From assembly GCF_001667315.1 (NCBI RefSeq), contig NZ_LZHT01000051.1, positions 1 through 39,199 of the forward strand: a stretch of DNA of 39,199 nucleotides. Direction: 5' to 3'. The DNA comes from Mycobacterium sp. 852002-10029_SCH5224772. Lineage in GTDB: Bacteria > Actinomycetota > Actinomycetes > Mycobacteriales > Mycobacteriaceae. The notes beneath the pieces are model-generated. The model searched no databases and was not told the DNA's origin. It saw only the letters and a list, made by a program, of their open reading frames with translations. The stretch's first letter is position 1, and each line of letters opens with the position of its first letter. Of the stretch, positions 1 to 10,455 are shown in pieces. A program made the position numbers and the translations under genes.

Positions 1-516
1 TTCAACTTGGGCAAGCAGTTCCTGGGCGGGCTCGGGATCAACATCGGCGGCGATCCGGCTCCCAGCGCGGCAGCCCCCTCCAATCCCGGCGGCAAGATCC
101 CGCGGGTCTACGGTCGGCAGGCCATCGAGTACGTGATCAAGCGCATGGGGTCGCAGATGGGCGTGCCCTACTCGTGGGGCGGTGGCTCGCTGGACGGCCC
201 CAGCAAGGGCGTCGGCGACGGCGCCAACATCACCGGCTTCGACTGCTCGGGGCTGATGCGCTACGGCTTCGCCGGGGTCGGCGTGCTGATCCCGCGGTTC
301 TCCGGTGACCAATACAACGCCGGGCGCCACATCCCGCCGGATCAGGCCAGGCGCGGCGACTTGATCTTCTACGGCCCGAACGGCAGCCAGCACGTCACCA
401 TGTACCTGGGCAACGGCCAGATGCTGGAGGCCTCCGGCAGCGCCGGAAAGGTTACGGTCAGCGCGGTGCGTAAGCCGGGTATGACGCCGTTCCTCACCAG
501 GATCATCGAGTACTGA
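1..516 (+). CDS. ripB: Peptidoglycan endopeptidase RipB, NlpC/P60 family (5' end missing)
   Basis: The window opens inside this gene; the reading frame is open from base 1, and the signal peptide and N-terminus lie outside. The visible 171 residues cover the linker and the whole NlpC/P60 domain. The catalytic cysteine is in FDCSGL, the histidine in QHVTMYLG, and the family end GNGQMLEASGSAGKV follows. The family cleaves the D-Glu to meso-diaminopimelate bond of peptidoglycan stems at the septum. The C-terminus matches my memory of M. tuberculosis RipB (Rv1478), which ends in TRIIEY. moxR1 follows about 120 bases downstream on the same strand, as in other mycobacteria. Confidence 0.95.
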   Translation, partial: FNLGKQFLGGLGINIGGDPAPSAAAPSNPGGKIPRVYGRQAIEYVIKRMGSQMGVPYSWGGGSLDGPSKGVGDGANITGFDCSGLMRYGFAGVGVLIPRFSGDQYNAGRHIPPDQARRGDLIFYGPNGSQHVTMYLGNGQMLEASGSAGKVTVSAVRKPGMTPFLTRIIEY

Positions 517-639
517 TCGCGGGGGCCGGCGACCCATCAGCCGGGCGAGCGTCGACGGAGACCGGCAGGCCTGGAATAGTTGGACGAGGGCACGTCGCTG
601 CCCGGCAGTCGTGTTCCGATTGAGCGTGGAGGATTCTTG

Positions 640-1773
640 ATGACAGCAGCAGGTGGGCCGCCGCCAGGCGCCAGTGGTTACTCGGGCCCGGGCGGGCAAT
701 CAGGCTCGCCGGCTCACGAAGCGCCGACGGGTGGGGGGAACGGACTGGCCGCCGAGGTCCAGACCCTCGAGCGGGCCATCTTCGAGGTCAAACGCATCAT
801 CGTCGGCCAGGACCAGCTCGTGGAGCGCATGCTGGTCGGCCTGTTGTCCAAGGGCCACGTGCTGCTCGAGGGTGTCCCCGGCGTGGCCAAGACGCTGGCC
901 GTCGAGACCTTCGCCAAGGTGGTCGGCGGGACGTTCGCGCGCATCCAGTTCACGCCCGACCTAGTGCCCACCGACATCATCGGTACCCGCATCTACCGGC
1001 AGGGCAAGGAGGAGTTCGACACCGAGCTCGGCCCGGTGGTCGTCAATTTCCTGCTCGCCGACGAAATCAACCGTGCGCCGGCCAAGGTGCAGTCGGCGCT
1101 GCTGGAGGTCATGCAGGAACGCCAGGTTTCGATCGGCGGCAAGAGGTTCCCGTTGCCCAACCCCTTCCTGGTGATGGCGACGCAGAACCCCATCGAGCAC
1201 GAGGGTGTCTACCCGCTGCCCGAGGCCCAGCGCGACCGCTTCCTGTTCAAGATCAACGTCGGCTACCCGTCGCCGGAGGAGGAGCGGGAGATCATCTACC
1301 GGATGGGCGTACGCCCGCCGGAGCCCAAGCAGATCCTCAACACCGGCGACCTGCTGCGGTTGCAGGACATCGCGGCCAACGGCTTCGTGCACCACGCGCT
1401 GGTGGACTACGTGGTGCGCGTGGTGACCGCCACCCGCCATCCCGAACAGCTCGGCATGAACGACGTCAAGACGTGGATCTCGTTCGGGGCGTCGCCGCGC
1501 GCCTCGCTGGGCATCATCGCCGCCTCCCGGTCGCTGGCGCTGGTCCGCGGCCGCGACTACGTGATTCCGCAAGATGTCGTGGACGTCATTCCTGACGTCC
1601 TGCGGCACCGGCTGGTGCTCACCTATGACGCGCTGGCCGACGAGATCTCGCCGGAGATCGTCATCAACCGGGTGCTGCAGACGGTCGCCTTGCCTCAGGT
1701 GAATGCCGTTCCGCAGCAAGGGCATTCGGTGCCCCCGGTGATGCAACCCGCCGGCGCGGCCAGCGGTCGGTGA
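640..1773 (+). CDS. moxR1: MoxR-family AAA+ ATPase MoxR1
   Basis: A 377-residue AAA+ ATPase of the MoxR clade, the same length as Rv1479. Walker A is GVPGVAKT (residues 78-85), Walker B is FLLADEIN (137-144) and the sensor-1 region is ATQNP (180-184). The first 35 residues are Gly/Pro-rich and poorly conserved. MoxR ATPases are thought to act as chaperones for VWA-domain partners, and two such partners follow directly. The start is the ATG at 640, preceded by GGAGGA at 628-633; an in-frame TTG at 580 would only add a non-conserved tail. The last bases overlap the next gene as GTGA, indicating translational coupling. Confidence 0.95.
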   Translation: MTAAGGPPPGASGYSGPGGQSGSPAHEAPTGGGNGLAAEVQTLERAIFEVKRIIVGQDQLVERMLVGLLSKGHVLLEGVPGVAKTLAVETFAKVVGGTFARIQFTPDLVPTDIIGTRIYRQGKEEFDTELGPVVVNFLLADEINRAPAKVQSALLEVMQERQVSIGGKRFPLPNPFLVMATQNPIEHEGVYPLPEAQRDRFLFKINVGYPSPEEEREIIYRMGVRPPEPKQILNTGDLLRLQDIAANGFVHHALVDYVVRVVTATRHPEQLGMNDVKTWISFGASPRASLGIIAASRSLALVRGRDYVIPQDVVDVIPDVLRHRLVLTYDALADEISPEIVINRVLQTVALPQVNAVPQQGHSVPPVMQPAGAASGR

Positions 1774-2717
1774 CCGACCCCAAGCGCCCGGTCCCGCCGC
1801 CCTCGATGCAGCGCGGGCAGATCGATGACCCGAAGCTGTCGGCGGCGCTGCGCACCCTCGAGCTCACCGTCAAGCGCAAGCTCGACGGCGTGCTGCACGG
1901 CGATCACCTCGGGCTGATCCCGGGGCCGGGTTCCGAGCCGGGGGAGTCGCGCGAGTATCAGCCCGGCGACGACGTCCGGCGCATGGACTGGGCCGTCACC
2001 GCGCGCACCACGCATCCCCACGTCCGGCAGATGATCGCCGACCGCGAGCTGGAAACCTGGTTGGTGGTGGACATGTCGGCCAGCCTGGACTTCGGCACCA
2101 CCGTGTGTGAGAAGCGGGACCTGGCGGTGGCGGCCGCGGCCGCGATCACCTTCCTCAACAGCGGTGGCGGCAACCGGCTGGGGGCGATCGTGTCGACCGG
2201 CGCGCACATCACCCGGGTGCCCGCCCGCTCCGGGCGCCAGCATGAGCAGACGCTGTTGCGCACCATCGCCACCACGCCCCGGGCTCCGGTCGGGGTGCGC
2301 GGCGACCTGGCGACGGCCATCGACGCGCTGCGCCGCCCGGAACGCCGCCGCGGCATGGCGGTGATCATCAGCGACTTCCTCGGGCCGATCAACTGGATGC
2401 GCCCGTTGCGCGCGGTCGCCGCCCGGCACGAGGTGCTGGCCATCGAGGTGCTCGATCCGCGCGACGTCGAACTGCCCGACATCGGCGACGTGGTGCTGCA
2501 GGACGCCGAGTCCGGGGTCACCCGGGAGTTCACCATCGACGCCCAGCTGCGGGACGACTTCGCCAAGGCCGCCGCGGCGCACCGCGCCGACGTGGCGCGC
2601 ACCATCCGCAGCTGCGGGGCCCCGATACTGACCCTGCGCACCGACCGCGACTGGATCGCCGACATCGTGCGATTCGTGGAATCCCGCCGGCGCGGGGCAT
2701 TGGCGGGGCGGCAGTGA
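1770..2717 (+). CDS. DUF58 / VWA-like MoxR partner protein (Rv1480 orthologue)
   Basis: A 315-residue soluble protein with the DUF58 hallmark [14 protein letters not shown] (residues 61-74). A degenerate VWA metal site DMSASLDFG (101-109) follows. DUF58 proteins occur next to MoxR ATPases almost universally and are thought to be their partners or clients; the mechanism is not settled. The GTG start at 1770 overlaps the moxR1 stop codon by four bases, and the next gene starts seven bases after this one ends. This is a tight operon. Confidence 0.92.
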   Translation: MTDPKRPVPPPSMQRGQIDDPKLSAALRTLELTVKRKLDGVLHGDHLGLIPGPGSEPGESREYQPGDDVRRMDWAVTARTTHPHVRQMIADRELETWLVVDMSASLDFGTTVCEKRDLAVAAAAAITFLNSGGGNRLGAIVSTGAHITRVPARSGRQHEQTLLRTIATTPRAPVGVRGDLATAIDALRRPERRRGMAVIISDFLGPINWMRPLRAVAARHEVLAIEVLDPRDVELPDIGDVVLQDAESGVTREFTIDAQLRDDFAKAAAAHRADVARTIRSCGAPILTLRTDRDWIADIVRFVESRRRGALAGRQ

Positions 2718-2724
2718 CTCGGAT

Positions 2725-3732
2725 ATGAGCCTGCCGTTCCTGGGCCCGATGTCGCTGTCGGGCTTCGAACATTCGTGGTTTTTCCTGTTCCTGCTCGTCG
2801 TCTTCGGGCTGGCCGCGCTCTACATCCTGATGCAGCTGGCGCGGCAGCGGCGCATGCTGCGGTTCGCCAACATGGAGCTGCTGGAAAGCGTTGCGCCCAA
2901 GCGGCCTTCGACGTGGCGGCATGTGCCGGCGATCCTGCTCGTCGCGTCGCTGGTGCTGTTCACCGTCGCGATGGCCGGCCCGACGAACGACGTCCGCATT
3001 CCCCGCAACCGCGCGGTGGTGATGTTGGTGATCGACGTGTCACAGTCGATGCGCGCCACCGACGTCGCCCCCAACCGGATGGCGGCCGCCCAGGAGGCCG
3101 CCAAGCAGTTCGCCGACGAGTTGACCCCGGGCATCAACCTCGGGCTGATCGCCTATGCGGGGACCGCGACGGTGTTGGTGTCGCCGACGACCAACCGGGA
3201 TTCGACCAAGACCGCGCTGGACAAGCTGCAGTTCGCCGACCGGACGGCCACCGGAGAGGGCATCTTCACCGCCCTGCAGGCCATCGCGACGGTCGGCGCG
3301 GTGATCGGCGGCGGCGACAAGCCGCCGCCGGCGCGCATCGTGTTGTTCTCCGACGGCAAGGAAACGATGCCGACCAACCCGGACAACCCGAAGGGCGCGT
3401 TCACCGCCGCGCGCACGGCCAAGGACCAGGGCGTGCCGATTTCGACGATCTCGTTCGGCACCCCCTACGGCTTCGTCGAGATCAACGACCAGCGCCAGCC
3501 GGTGCCGGTCGACGACGAGACGCTCAAGAAGGTGGCCCAGCTCTCCGGCGGGAATGCCTACAACGCGGCGTCTTTGCAGGAGCTGAAGTCCGTCTACGCG
3601 ACCCTGCAGCAGCAGATCGGCTACGAGACGATCAAGGGCGACGCCAGCGTGGGCTGGGTGCGGCTGGGTGCGCTGGTGTTGGCGCTGGCGGCGCTGGCGG
3701 CGCTGCTCATCAACCGCCGGCTGCCTACCTGA
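2725..3732 (+). CDS. Membrane-anchored VWA-domain protein (Rv1481 orthologue, BatA-like)
   Basis: A 335-residue protein with predicted membrane helices near residues 18-38, 67-85 and 312-330 around a VWA domain. The metal-ion-dependent adhesion site is intact: DVSQS at 104-108, with the later T and D elements in TATGEG and FSDGKE. This is the BatA-type layout, in which the VWA domain is held at the membrane and works with a MoxR ATPase and a DUF58 protein. It is the last gene of the ripB-moxR1 group; the strand changes just after it. Confidence 0.92.
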   Translation: MSLPFLGPMSLSGFEHSWFFLFLLVVFGLAALYILMQLARQRRMLRFANMELLESVAPKRPSTWRHVPAILLVASLVLFTVAMAGPTNDVRIPRNRAVVMLVIDVSQSMRATDVAPNRMAAAQEAAKQFADELTPGINLGLIAYAGTATVLVSPTTNRDSTKTALDKLQFADRTATGEGIFTALQAIATVGAVIGGGDKPPPARIVLFSDGKETMPTNPDNPKGAFTAARTAKDQGVPISTISFGTPYGFVEINDQRQPVPVDDETLKKVAQLSGGNAYNAASLQELKSVYATLQQQIGYETIKGDASVGWVRLGALVLALAALAALLINRRLPT

Positions 3733-3767
3733 GCCTCTTCCCGCGAACGTAACGCCCGCACCCAAGC

Positions 3768-3829
3768 CCGCGAACGTAACCTGGCTGCGATTATTGGCCC
3801 GAATTTTCGCAGTGTGGTTACGCTCGCGA
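3768..3829. repeat. 62-bp palindromic repeat, copy 1 (overlaps a gene end)
   Basis: The outer arms CCGCGAACGTAACC (3768-3781) and GGTTACGCTCGCGA (3816-3829) are complementary. The inner arms CTGCGA and TCGCAG flank a GGCCC core, so the whole unit can fold as one hairpin. A lone extra arm, CCGCGAACGTAAC, lies just before it at 3741-3753. Copy 2 at 4692-4753 is the same length and matches in inverted orientation at about 52 of 62 bases by eye. The TAA stop codon of the reverse-strand nuclease gene (3818-3820) lies inside the right arm, so its last codons are made of repeat sequence. Confidence 0.85.
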
Positions 3830-4657
3830 GGCGCGTGCCTCTCCCACGCGGCGAATGATGTCGGCGGGATGGTGCTCGGCGATGACCCGGACGACGATCC
3901 ATCCGTAACGTTCGAGCATCTCGAGCCGGCCGATGTCCTTGGCGTATTGGGAGCGAACGGACCGATGATGATCGCCGTCATACTCGACGGCGACCTTGAT
4001 GTCTTCCCAGCCCATATCCAAATACGCCTCGGCCCAACCCCATTCGTTGCGGACGGCGATCTGTGTCTGGGGCCGCGGGAAGCCGGCATCTATCAAAAGC
4101 AGGCGGAGCCAGGTTTCCTTCGGAGACTGAGCACCACTATCGATCAGCCCGATCACGACTCTCGCGGCCTTGATGCCGCGACGGCCTGCGTAGCGCTCGG
4201 CGACCAGATCGATGTCGGCCGGTTTCAGCTCGACTACCTGGGCAAGCGCATCGATGGCGGCGACCGCAGTGCGCTTGGGGTATCGGCTCGCTAAGTCGAG
4301 CGCCGTCCGCGCCGGGGCGGTCACGCGCATCCCCTGGACGATGGCGATCTCGTCGGGCTCGATCCTCTCTTGCCAAACCCGCACTCCGGGAGCGGCGCGG
4401 CGATTGGAGTCGATGATCGATGCGGGCAGCGTCGGGTCGATCCACCTGGCGCCGTACAGCGCCGACGCAGACAGGCCGGCGAGTATGCCGCGACGGCGAG
4501 ACCGCAGCCAACATGCTTTCGCGCGCACGCCCGCCGTCAATTCGACGTCTCGGGGCAGGTAGACGTCTCTGTGCAGCCGCACATACCGACTGCGCAGCTC
4601 ATACGGCGTCAATGCACCGACGGCCAGGGCTTCGCTGCCCAGGAAGGGATCGGTCAT
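3818..4657 (-). CDS. DUF559/VSR-like endonuclease-domain protein (Rv1482c position)
   Basis: A 279-residue protein. The N-terminal half, with RYVRLHRDVYLP and the helical segment GLSASALYGARW, resembles the AbiEi-type antitoxin fold often fused to this nuclease. The C-terminal half (about 175-279) is a VSR-like PD-(D/E)xK nuclease of the DUF559 type: SPKE (E181), AYLDM (D214) and VEYDGDHH (E225, D227). The actual substrate is unknown. The ATG at 4657 is a clear start. It lies opposite the operons on both sides and is bracketed by inverted 62-bp palindromes: one 34 bases upstream of the start, the other containing the stop codon. Gene plus repeats form a 986-bp unit. Confidence 0.85.
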   Translation of the reverse strand: MTDPFLGSEALAVGALTPYELRSRYVRLHRDVYLPRDVELTAGVRAKACWLRSRRRGILAGLSASALYGARWIDPTLPASIIDSNRRAAPGVRVWQERIEPDEIAIVQGMRVTAPARTALDLASRYPKRTAVAAIDALAQVVELKPADIDLVAERYAGRRGIKAARVVIGLIDSGAQSPKETWLRLLLIDAGFPRPQTQIAVRNEWGWAEAYLDMGWEDIKVAVEYDGDHHRSVRSQYAKDIGRLEMLERYGWIVVRVIAEHHPADIIRRVGEARASRA

Positions 4658-4691
4658 GGCCGAAAGTGTGCTGAGTCACACCGACACAGCT

Positions 4692-4753
4692 CCGCGAATG
4701 TAACCGCACTGCGAAAATCGGGCCCGAAAATCGCAGCCTGGTTACGTTCGCGG
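4692..4753. repeat. 62-bp palindromic repeat, copy 2 (upstream of fabG1)
   Basis: The outer arms CCGCGAATGTAACC (4692-4705) and GGTTACGTTCGCGG (4740-4753) differ from perfect pairing at one position. The inner arms CTGCGA/TCGCAG flank a perfect ten-base core, TCGGGCCCGA. It is an inverted copy of the repeat at 3768-3829. It lies between the nuclease gene and fabG1, about 100 bases upstream of the fabG1 start. Confidence 0.85.
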
Positions 4754-4754
4754 T

Positions 4755-4810
4755 GGGAAAAGGGGAGGGGAAAGGGGCCGGTGGGAAAGGCGCGAGGTGG
4801 GAAAAGGGGG
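4755..4810 (+). other. G-rich polypurine tract with a G-quadruplex pattern
   Basis: Runs of three to five guanines at 4755-4757, 4762-4765, 4767-4770 and 4774-4777, with loops of 1-4 bases, meet the usual G-quadruplex pattern. Further G-runs follow at 4783-4785, 4799-4801 and 4806-4810. The tract is on the coding strand, 41-96 bases upstream of fabG1 and directly after palindrome copy 2. Whether it folds or affects transcription is unknown. Confidence 0.55.
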
Positions 4811-4825
4811 AGGTTTCGGCCACGG

Positions 4826-6462
<1,637 letters not shown>

Positions 6463-6468
6463 ACGCCA

Positions 6469-7488
6469 ATGGAATTTGACGCCGTCCTGCTGCTGTCCTT
6501 CGGTGGGCCGGAAGGTCCCGAGCAGGTTCGGCCGTTCTTGGAGAATGTCACCCGGGGCCGCAACGTGCCGCCGGAACGTCTCGACGACGTCGCCGAGCAT
6601 TACATGCATTTCGGCGGGGTGTCTCCGATCAACCGGATCAACCTGGCGCTGATCGAACAGTTGCGGGCCGAGCTGGCCGGCCGCGGTCTGGACCTGCCGG
6701 TCTATTTCGGCAACCGCAACTGGGAGCCTTACGTCGAAGACACTGTCGCGACCATGCGCGACAACGGAATTCGGCGGGCGGCGGTATTCGCTACCTCGGC
6801 GTGGAGCGGCTATTCCAGCTGCACCCAATACGTCGAGGACATCGACCGGGCGCGCCGGGCGGCTGGGCCGGACGCACCCGAATTGGTCAAGCTGCGGCCG
6901 TATTTCGACCATCCTCTTTTCGTCGAATTGTTCGCCGGGGCGATCGCCGACGTGACGGTGCCCGCCGGCGCGCGCCTGGTGTTCACCGCGCATTCGATCC
7001 CGGTCGCGGCCGACGAACGCCTGGGCCCGCGGCTGTACAGCCGCCAAGTCGCCTACGCCGCAAGACTTGTGGCGGCCGCCGCCGGATATACCGACTACGA
7101 CCTGGTGTGGCAGTCGCGGTCGGGGCCACCCCAGGTTCCGTGGCTTGAGCCCGACGTTGCCGACCACCTGGCCGCCTTGGCGAAGGCGGGCACCAAGGCC
7201 GTCGTCGTCTGCCCGATCGGCTTTGTGGCCGACCATATCGAGGTGGTGTGGGACCTCGACCACGAGTTGGCGACGCAGGCCGAGGCGGCGGGGATGACGA
7301 TGGTGCGGGTATCAACGCCCAACGCCCACCGGCGTTTTGCGCAGATGGCCGCCGACCTGATCGACGAATTGCGCTACGGCCGGGAGCCGGAACGGGTGAG
7401 CGGCCCCGACCCGGTGCCCGGGTGCCTCGCCAGCGTCGACGGCGCGCCATGCCGGCCGCCGCACTGCGCGGCCCGCGATCAGAACTAG
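6469..7488 (+). CDS. hemH: Ferrochelatase (coproporphyrin-type, actinobacterial HemH/CpfC)
   Basis: A 339-residue ferrochelatase that inserts ferrous iron into the porphyrin; in actinobacteria the substrate is coproporphyrin III. The catalytic His is in FTAHSIP (about 175) and the conserved Glu in ADHIEVVWD (about 258). Cys118 (SSCTQY) and a C-terminal cluster at 319, 328 and 333 fit the [2Fe-2S] site known in mycobacterial ferrochelatases, although the C-terminal spacing differs from what I recall for M. tuberculosis. It starts six bases after inhA. Its stop codon shares the bases CTAG with the stop of the convergent gene. Confidence 0.95.
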   Translation: MEFDAVLLLSFGGPEGPEQVRPFLENVTRGRNVPPERLDDVAEHYMHFGGVSPINRINLALIEQLRAELAGRGLDLPVYFGNRNWEPYVEDTVATMRDNGIRRAAVFATSAWSGYSSCTQYVEDIDRARRAAGPDAPELVKLRPYFDHPLFVELFAGAIADVTVPAGARLVFTAHSIPVAADERLGPRLYSRQVAYAARLVAAAAGYTDYDLVWQSRSGPPQVPWLEPDVADHLAALAKAGTKAVVVCPIGFVADHIEVVWDLDHELATQAEAAGMTMVRVSTPNAHRRFAQMAADLIDELRYGREPERVSGPDPVPGCLASVDGAPCRPPHCAARDQN

Positions 7489-8429
7489 TCTGCCCAGGCC
7501 GAATGCAGGATCGCGGTCACGGCGGCCATCCGCGCCGAGCGCACCACCGCGGTCAGCGGTCGCAGCGCGTCGCTCGCGATGCGGGCCTCCGAGGACGATT
7601 GCGTTCCGACCGGCTCGAGGCCGGCGGCGATGGGCGCGGCGAAACGGTCCGGCGAATCGGATCGGCTCAGCCCCGCGCTGACCGCGATGATGGCGTCGAC
7701 GTGCGCGGCATTCTCCAGCACCCGCAACGCGCGCGACGGCGCGTGGTCCGGAATGCGGTGTTGCCGTGCGGATTCCAGTAACTGCTCGACCAGCCCCCGC
7801 GGATCGTCGACGTCGGCCGTGGCCGATCCCAGCCCGATGGCGCCGAGCGCGTCGGCGGCCGACCGCACGGCGGAGCGCAGCGTGTATTCGGCGTCGCCGA
7901 GTTCGTAGTGGTCCAGTATCGGCGCGCCGGGCAACGAGTACACCGTCCACGTCAGCGCGCACAGCTCCGCAAGGCCCGTCTCGTAGTCCTCGGGGGCGTC
8001 GTCGTCATCTTGATAGGAGAATTCAGGGACCAGGCCGACAGCGGTAGCGGGGTTGTGGGGGTTGGTGATGATGATCGCCTCGCCGGCGGCCAGCGCGTCC
8101 CGCTCGAACTGCGTTCCCGGGGCCAGCCCGCGCACATCGCCGGGTACCGGCAAAATTATGTTGATCGTCCCGCGCATCAGCGGCGGCAACCCCGGCGTCG
8201 ACGCCGGCCGACCCACCGCGGCGCGCAGAGTCTGCAGCAGCGTGACCGTCCCGGCGTCGTGGACATCGGGCCACGGCAGCCCGGTATGACCCGCCGCGAC
8301 GGCATCATACGCGGTCACCGATTGCTTTGGCGCCCAGACGGATAACGCGTCGAGGACGTCGTCGGGCGCGGCCTTGCCCGCGAGCCAGGCATTGGCCCAC
8401 AGGGACAGCGAAACACTGGGACACCACAC
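7485..8429 (-). CDS. Conserved hypothetical protein (Rv1486c orthologue)
   Basis: A 314-residue protein of unknown function, conserved at this position in mycobacteria; no catalytic motif is evident. It has a conserved N-terminus ([19 protein letters not shown]) and a conserved C-terminal stretch ([19 protein letters not shown]). The middle is richer in acidic residues ([12 protein letters not shown]). It is somewhat longer than Rv1486c. The GTG at 8429 gives the N-terminus matching the orthologue; a TTG ten codons upstream is possible. It is convergent with hemH, overlapping by four bases, and divergent from the Rv1487-like gene. Confidence 0.85.
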   Translation of the reverse strand: MWCPSVSLSLWANAWLAGKAAPDDVLDALSVWAPKQSVTAYDAVAAGHTGLPWPDVHDAGTVTLLQTLRAAVGRPASTPGLPPLMRGTINIILPVPGDVRGLAPGTQFERDALAAGEAIIITNPHNPATAVGLVPEFSYQDDDDAPEDYETGLAELCALTWTVYSLPGAPILDHYELGDAEYTLRSAVRSAADALGAIGLGSATADVDDPRGLVEQLLESARQHRIPDHAPSRALRVLENAAHVDAIIAVSAGLSRSDSPDRFAAPIAAGLEPVGTQSSSEARIASDALRPLTAVVRSARMAAVTAILHSAWAD

Positions 8430-8485
8430 GAGACGCAGTGTAGTTGTTTTGCCCCGCAAAGGCTGATCACGCGTATCCTTGCCGC
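8430..8485. promoter_or_regulatory. Short divergent promoter region, Rv1486c / Rv1487
   Basis: Only 56 bases separate two divergent start codons, so both promoters must overlap here or extend into the genes. On the plus strand, TATCCT at 8474-8479 is a weak -10 candidate close to the ATG. The stretch TTGTTTTGCCCC (from about 8445) could hold a -35 element. There is no strong ribosome-binding site before the ATG at 8486, so a very short leader is possible. Confidence 0.35.
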
Positions 8486-8923
8486 ATGCACGCCGCGCTG
8501 CTTTGGCTAATATTCGCGCTGGTGCTGACCGGTGCGGAGGCGCTCACCGGACATCTGTTTTTGGTGATGCTCGGTGGGGGCGCGCTGGCCGCGGCGCTCA
8601 CCAGTTGGTTGCTGGATGCTCCGGTGTGGGTGGACGGCGCGGTGTTCCTGGTCGTCTCCGTGCTGCTGCTGGTCCTGGTCCGTCCGCCGCTGCGGCGACG
8701 GCTGACACCGGCGAACGTGCCGCGCTTGGGAATCGAGGCGCTGGAGGGCAAAACCGCGCTGGTGCTCGAGCGCGTCGCCCGGGACAACGGCCAGGTGAAG
8801 CTCGACGGCCAGGTGTGGACCGCCCGCCCGCTCGACGAGAACGACGTCTACGAACCGGGCGAGCCGGTCACCGTCATGCAGATCGACGGCGCCACTGCAG
8901 TCGTCTTCAAGGCCGGCCTGTAG
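8486..8923 (+). CDS. NfeD-like membrane protein (Rv1487 orthologue)
   Basis: A 145-residue protein. Membrane helices near residues 3-20, 24-42 and 46-66 are followed by a soluble C-terminal NfeD/OB-fold domain. The typical motifs are [11 protein letters not shown] and [21 protein letters not shown]. NfeD proteins pair with SPFH/stomatin proteins in membrane quality control, and such a protein follows 35 bases downstream. The ATG at 8486 gives the family length; an in-frame upstream GTG/TTG would run into the promoter region. Confidence 0.9.
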   Translation: MHAALLWLIFALVLTGAEALTGHLFLVMLGGGALAAALTSWLLDAPVWVDGAVFLVVSVLLLVLVRPPLRRRLTPANVPRLGIEALEGKTALVLERVARDNGQVKLDGQVWTARPLDENDVYEPGEPVTVMQIDGATAVVFKAGL

Positions 8924-8958
8924 GGCTGCGAGAACGGCTGCGAAAGAAAGGAACTCCG

Positions 8959-10089
8959 ATGCAAGGTGCGGTTGCTGGGTTGGTGCTGTTGGCGGTGTTG
9001 GTGATCTTCGCCATCGTCGTCGTGGCCAAATCGGTTGCGCTGATACCTCAGGCCGAGGCCGCGGTGATCGAGCGGCTGGGCCGCTACAGCCGCACGGTCA
9101 GCGGGCAACTGACGTTGTTGGTGCCCTTCATCGACCGGATCCGGGCCCGGGTGGATCTGCGGGAGCGGGTGGTGTCATTCCCGCCGCAGCCGGTGATCAC
9201 CGAGGACAACCTGACGCTGAACATCGACACCGTCGTCTACTTCCAGGTCACCGTCCCACAAGCGGCCGTCTACGAGATCAGCAACTACATCGTCGGCGTC
9301 GAGCAACTCACCACCACCACGCTGCGCAACGTGGTCGGCGGCATGACGCTCGAGCAGACGCTGACGTCGCGCGACCAGATCAACGGGCAGTTGCGCGGCG
9401 TGCTCGACGAGGCCACCAACCGCTGGGGCCTGCGGGTCGCCCGGGTCGAGTTGCGCAGCATCGACCCGCCGCCGTCGATCCAGGCGTCGATGGAGAAGCA
9501 GATGAAGGCCGACCGCGAGAAGCGGGCGATGATCCTGACCGCCGAAGGTATGCGGGAGGCGGCGATCAAGGAGGCCGAGGGTCAGAAGCAGGCGCAGATC
9601 CTGGCGGCCGAGGGCGCCAAGCAGGGCGCGATCCTGGCTGCTGAGGGCGACCGGCAGTCCCGGATGCTGCGCGCGCAGGGTGAACGCGCCGCCGCGTACC
9701 TGCAGGCGCAGGGGCAGGCCAAGGCCATCGAGAAGACGTTCGCCGCGATCAAGGCCGGCCGGCCCACCCCGGAAATGCTGGCCTACCAGTACCTGCAGAC
9801 GTTGCCGGAGATGGCGCGCGGCGACGCCAACAAGGTGTGGGTGGTACCCAGCGACTTCAACGCGGCGTTGCAGGGATTCACCAAACTCCTGGGCACCCCG
9901 GGACAGGACGGGGTGTTCCGCTTCGAGCCCTCGCCCGTCGATGAGGCGCCCAAACACAGCGCTGACGACGACGCCGACGTCGCGGACTGGTTCTCCACCG
10001 AGACCGACCCCGCGATCGCGCAGGCGGTGGCCAAGGCGGAGGCGATCGCCCGCCAGCCGGTGGACGGCCCGGGCGAGCTGACTCAATAG
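8959..10089 (+). CDS. SPFH/band-7 (stomatin/QmcA-like) membrane protein (Rv1488 orthologue)
   Basis: A 376-residue protein with an N-terminal membrane anchor (about 4-25) and a band-7 domain (about 28-190; motif VIERLGRYSRTVSGQLTLLVPF). A long Ala/Glu/Gln coiled coil follows (about 190-270), with repeats of the type AEGxKQxxILAAEGxRQ. SPFH proteins oligomerise into membrane scaffolds and regulate membrane proteases; the NfeD-like partner is directly upstream. The ATG at 8959 follows an AAAGGA site. The acidic C-terminal tail (ADDDADVADWFSTE) is probably flexible. Confidence 0.93.
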   Translation: MQGAVAGLVLLAVLVIFAIVVVAKSVALIPQAEAAVIERLGRYSRTVSGQLTLLVPFIDRIRARVDLRERVVSFPPQPVITEDNLTLNIDTVVYFQVTVPQAAVYEISNYIVGVEQLTTTTLRNVVGGMTLEQTLTSRDQINGQLRGVLDEATNRWGLRVARVELRSIDPPPSIQASMEKQMKADREKRAMILTAEGMREAAIKEAEGQKQAQILAAEGAKQGAILAAEGDRQSRMLRAQGERAAAYLQAQGQAKAIEKTFAAIKAGRPTPEMLAYQYLQTLPEMARGDANKVWVVPSDFNAALQGFTKLLGTPGQDGVFRFEPSPVDEAPKHSADDDADVADWFSTETDPAIAQAVAKAEAIARQPVDGPGELTQ

Positions 10090-10098
10090 GATTGCCGC

Positions 10099-10455
10099 AT
10101 GAGTGCCTTGACTTCACCAAAGACCTATGCGGCGCTCGCCGCGTTCCACGCCGTCGACGCGGTGCTGTGCGGCGTGCAGGTGGCTCCCATCAAGAAGACC
10201 CTGGATGACGTGGGCGTCCCGGACAACGTGCGGCCCGTGTTGCCGGGGGTGAAGGCGGCGGCCGCGGTCGGCCTGCTGTCGGTGGGCCGGTTTCCCGCCC
10301 TGGCGAGGCTGACGACGGCGATGTTGACGTTGTACTTCGTGTTGGCGGTCGGGGCGCACGTCCGGGTGCGCGACAAAGTCGTCAATGGCCTTCCGGCCGC
10401 GCTGTTGTTGGCCCTGTTCGCCGCGATGACGGTCAAGGGCCCGGACCGGGGTTAG
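10099..10455 (+). CDS. Small four-helix membrane protein, DoxX-like (Rv1489 orthologue)
   Basis: A 118-residue protein with about four hydrophobic helices and a DoxX-like pattern (VKAAAAVGLLSVGRFPALARL). Function unknown. It begins nine bases after the SPFH gene, so it is the last member of that operon. Its stop overlaps the convergent stop of the next gene by four bases. It marks the left edge of the block that differs from the M. tuberculosis gene order. Confidence 0.85.
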   Translation: MSALTSPKTYAALAAFHAVDAVLCGVQVAPIKKTLDDVGVPDNVRPVLPGVKAAAAVGLLSVGRFPALARLTTAMLTLYFVLAVGAHVRVRDKVVNGLPAALLLALFAAMTVKGPDRG

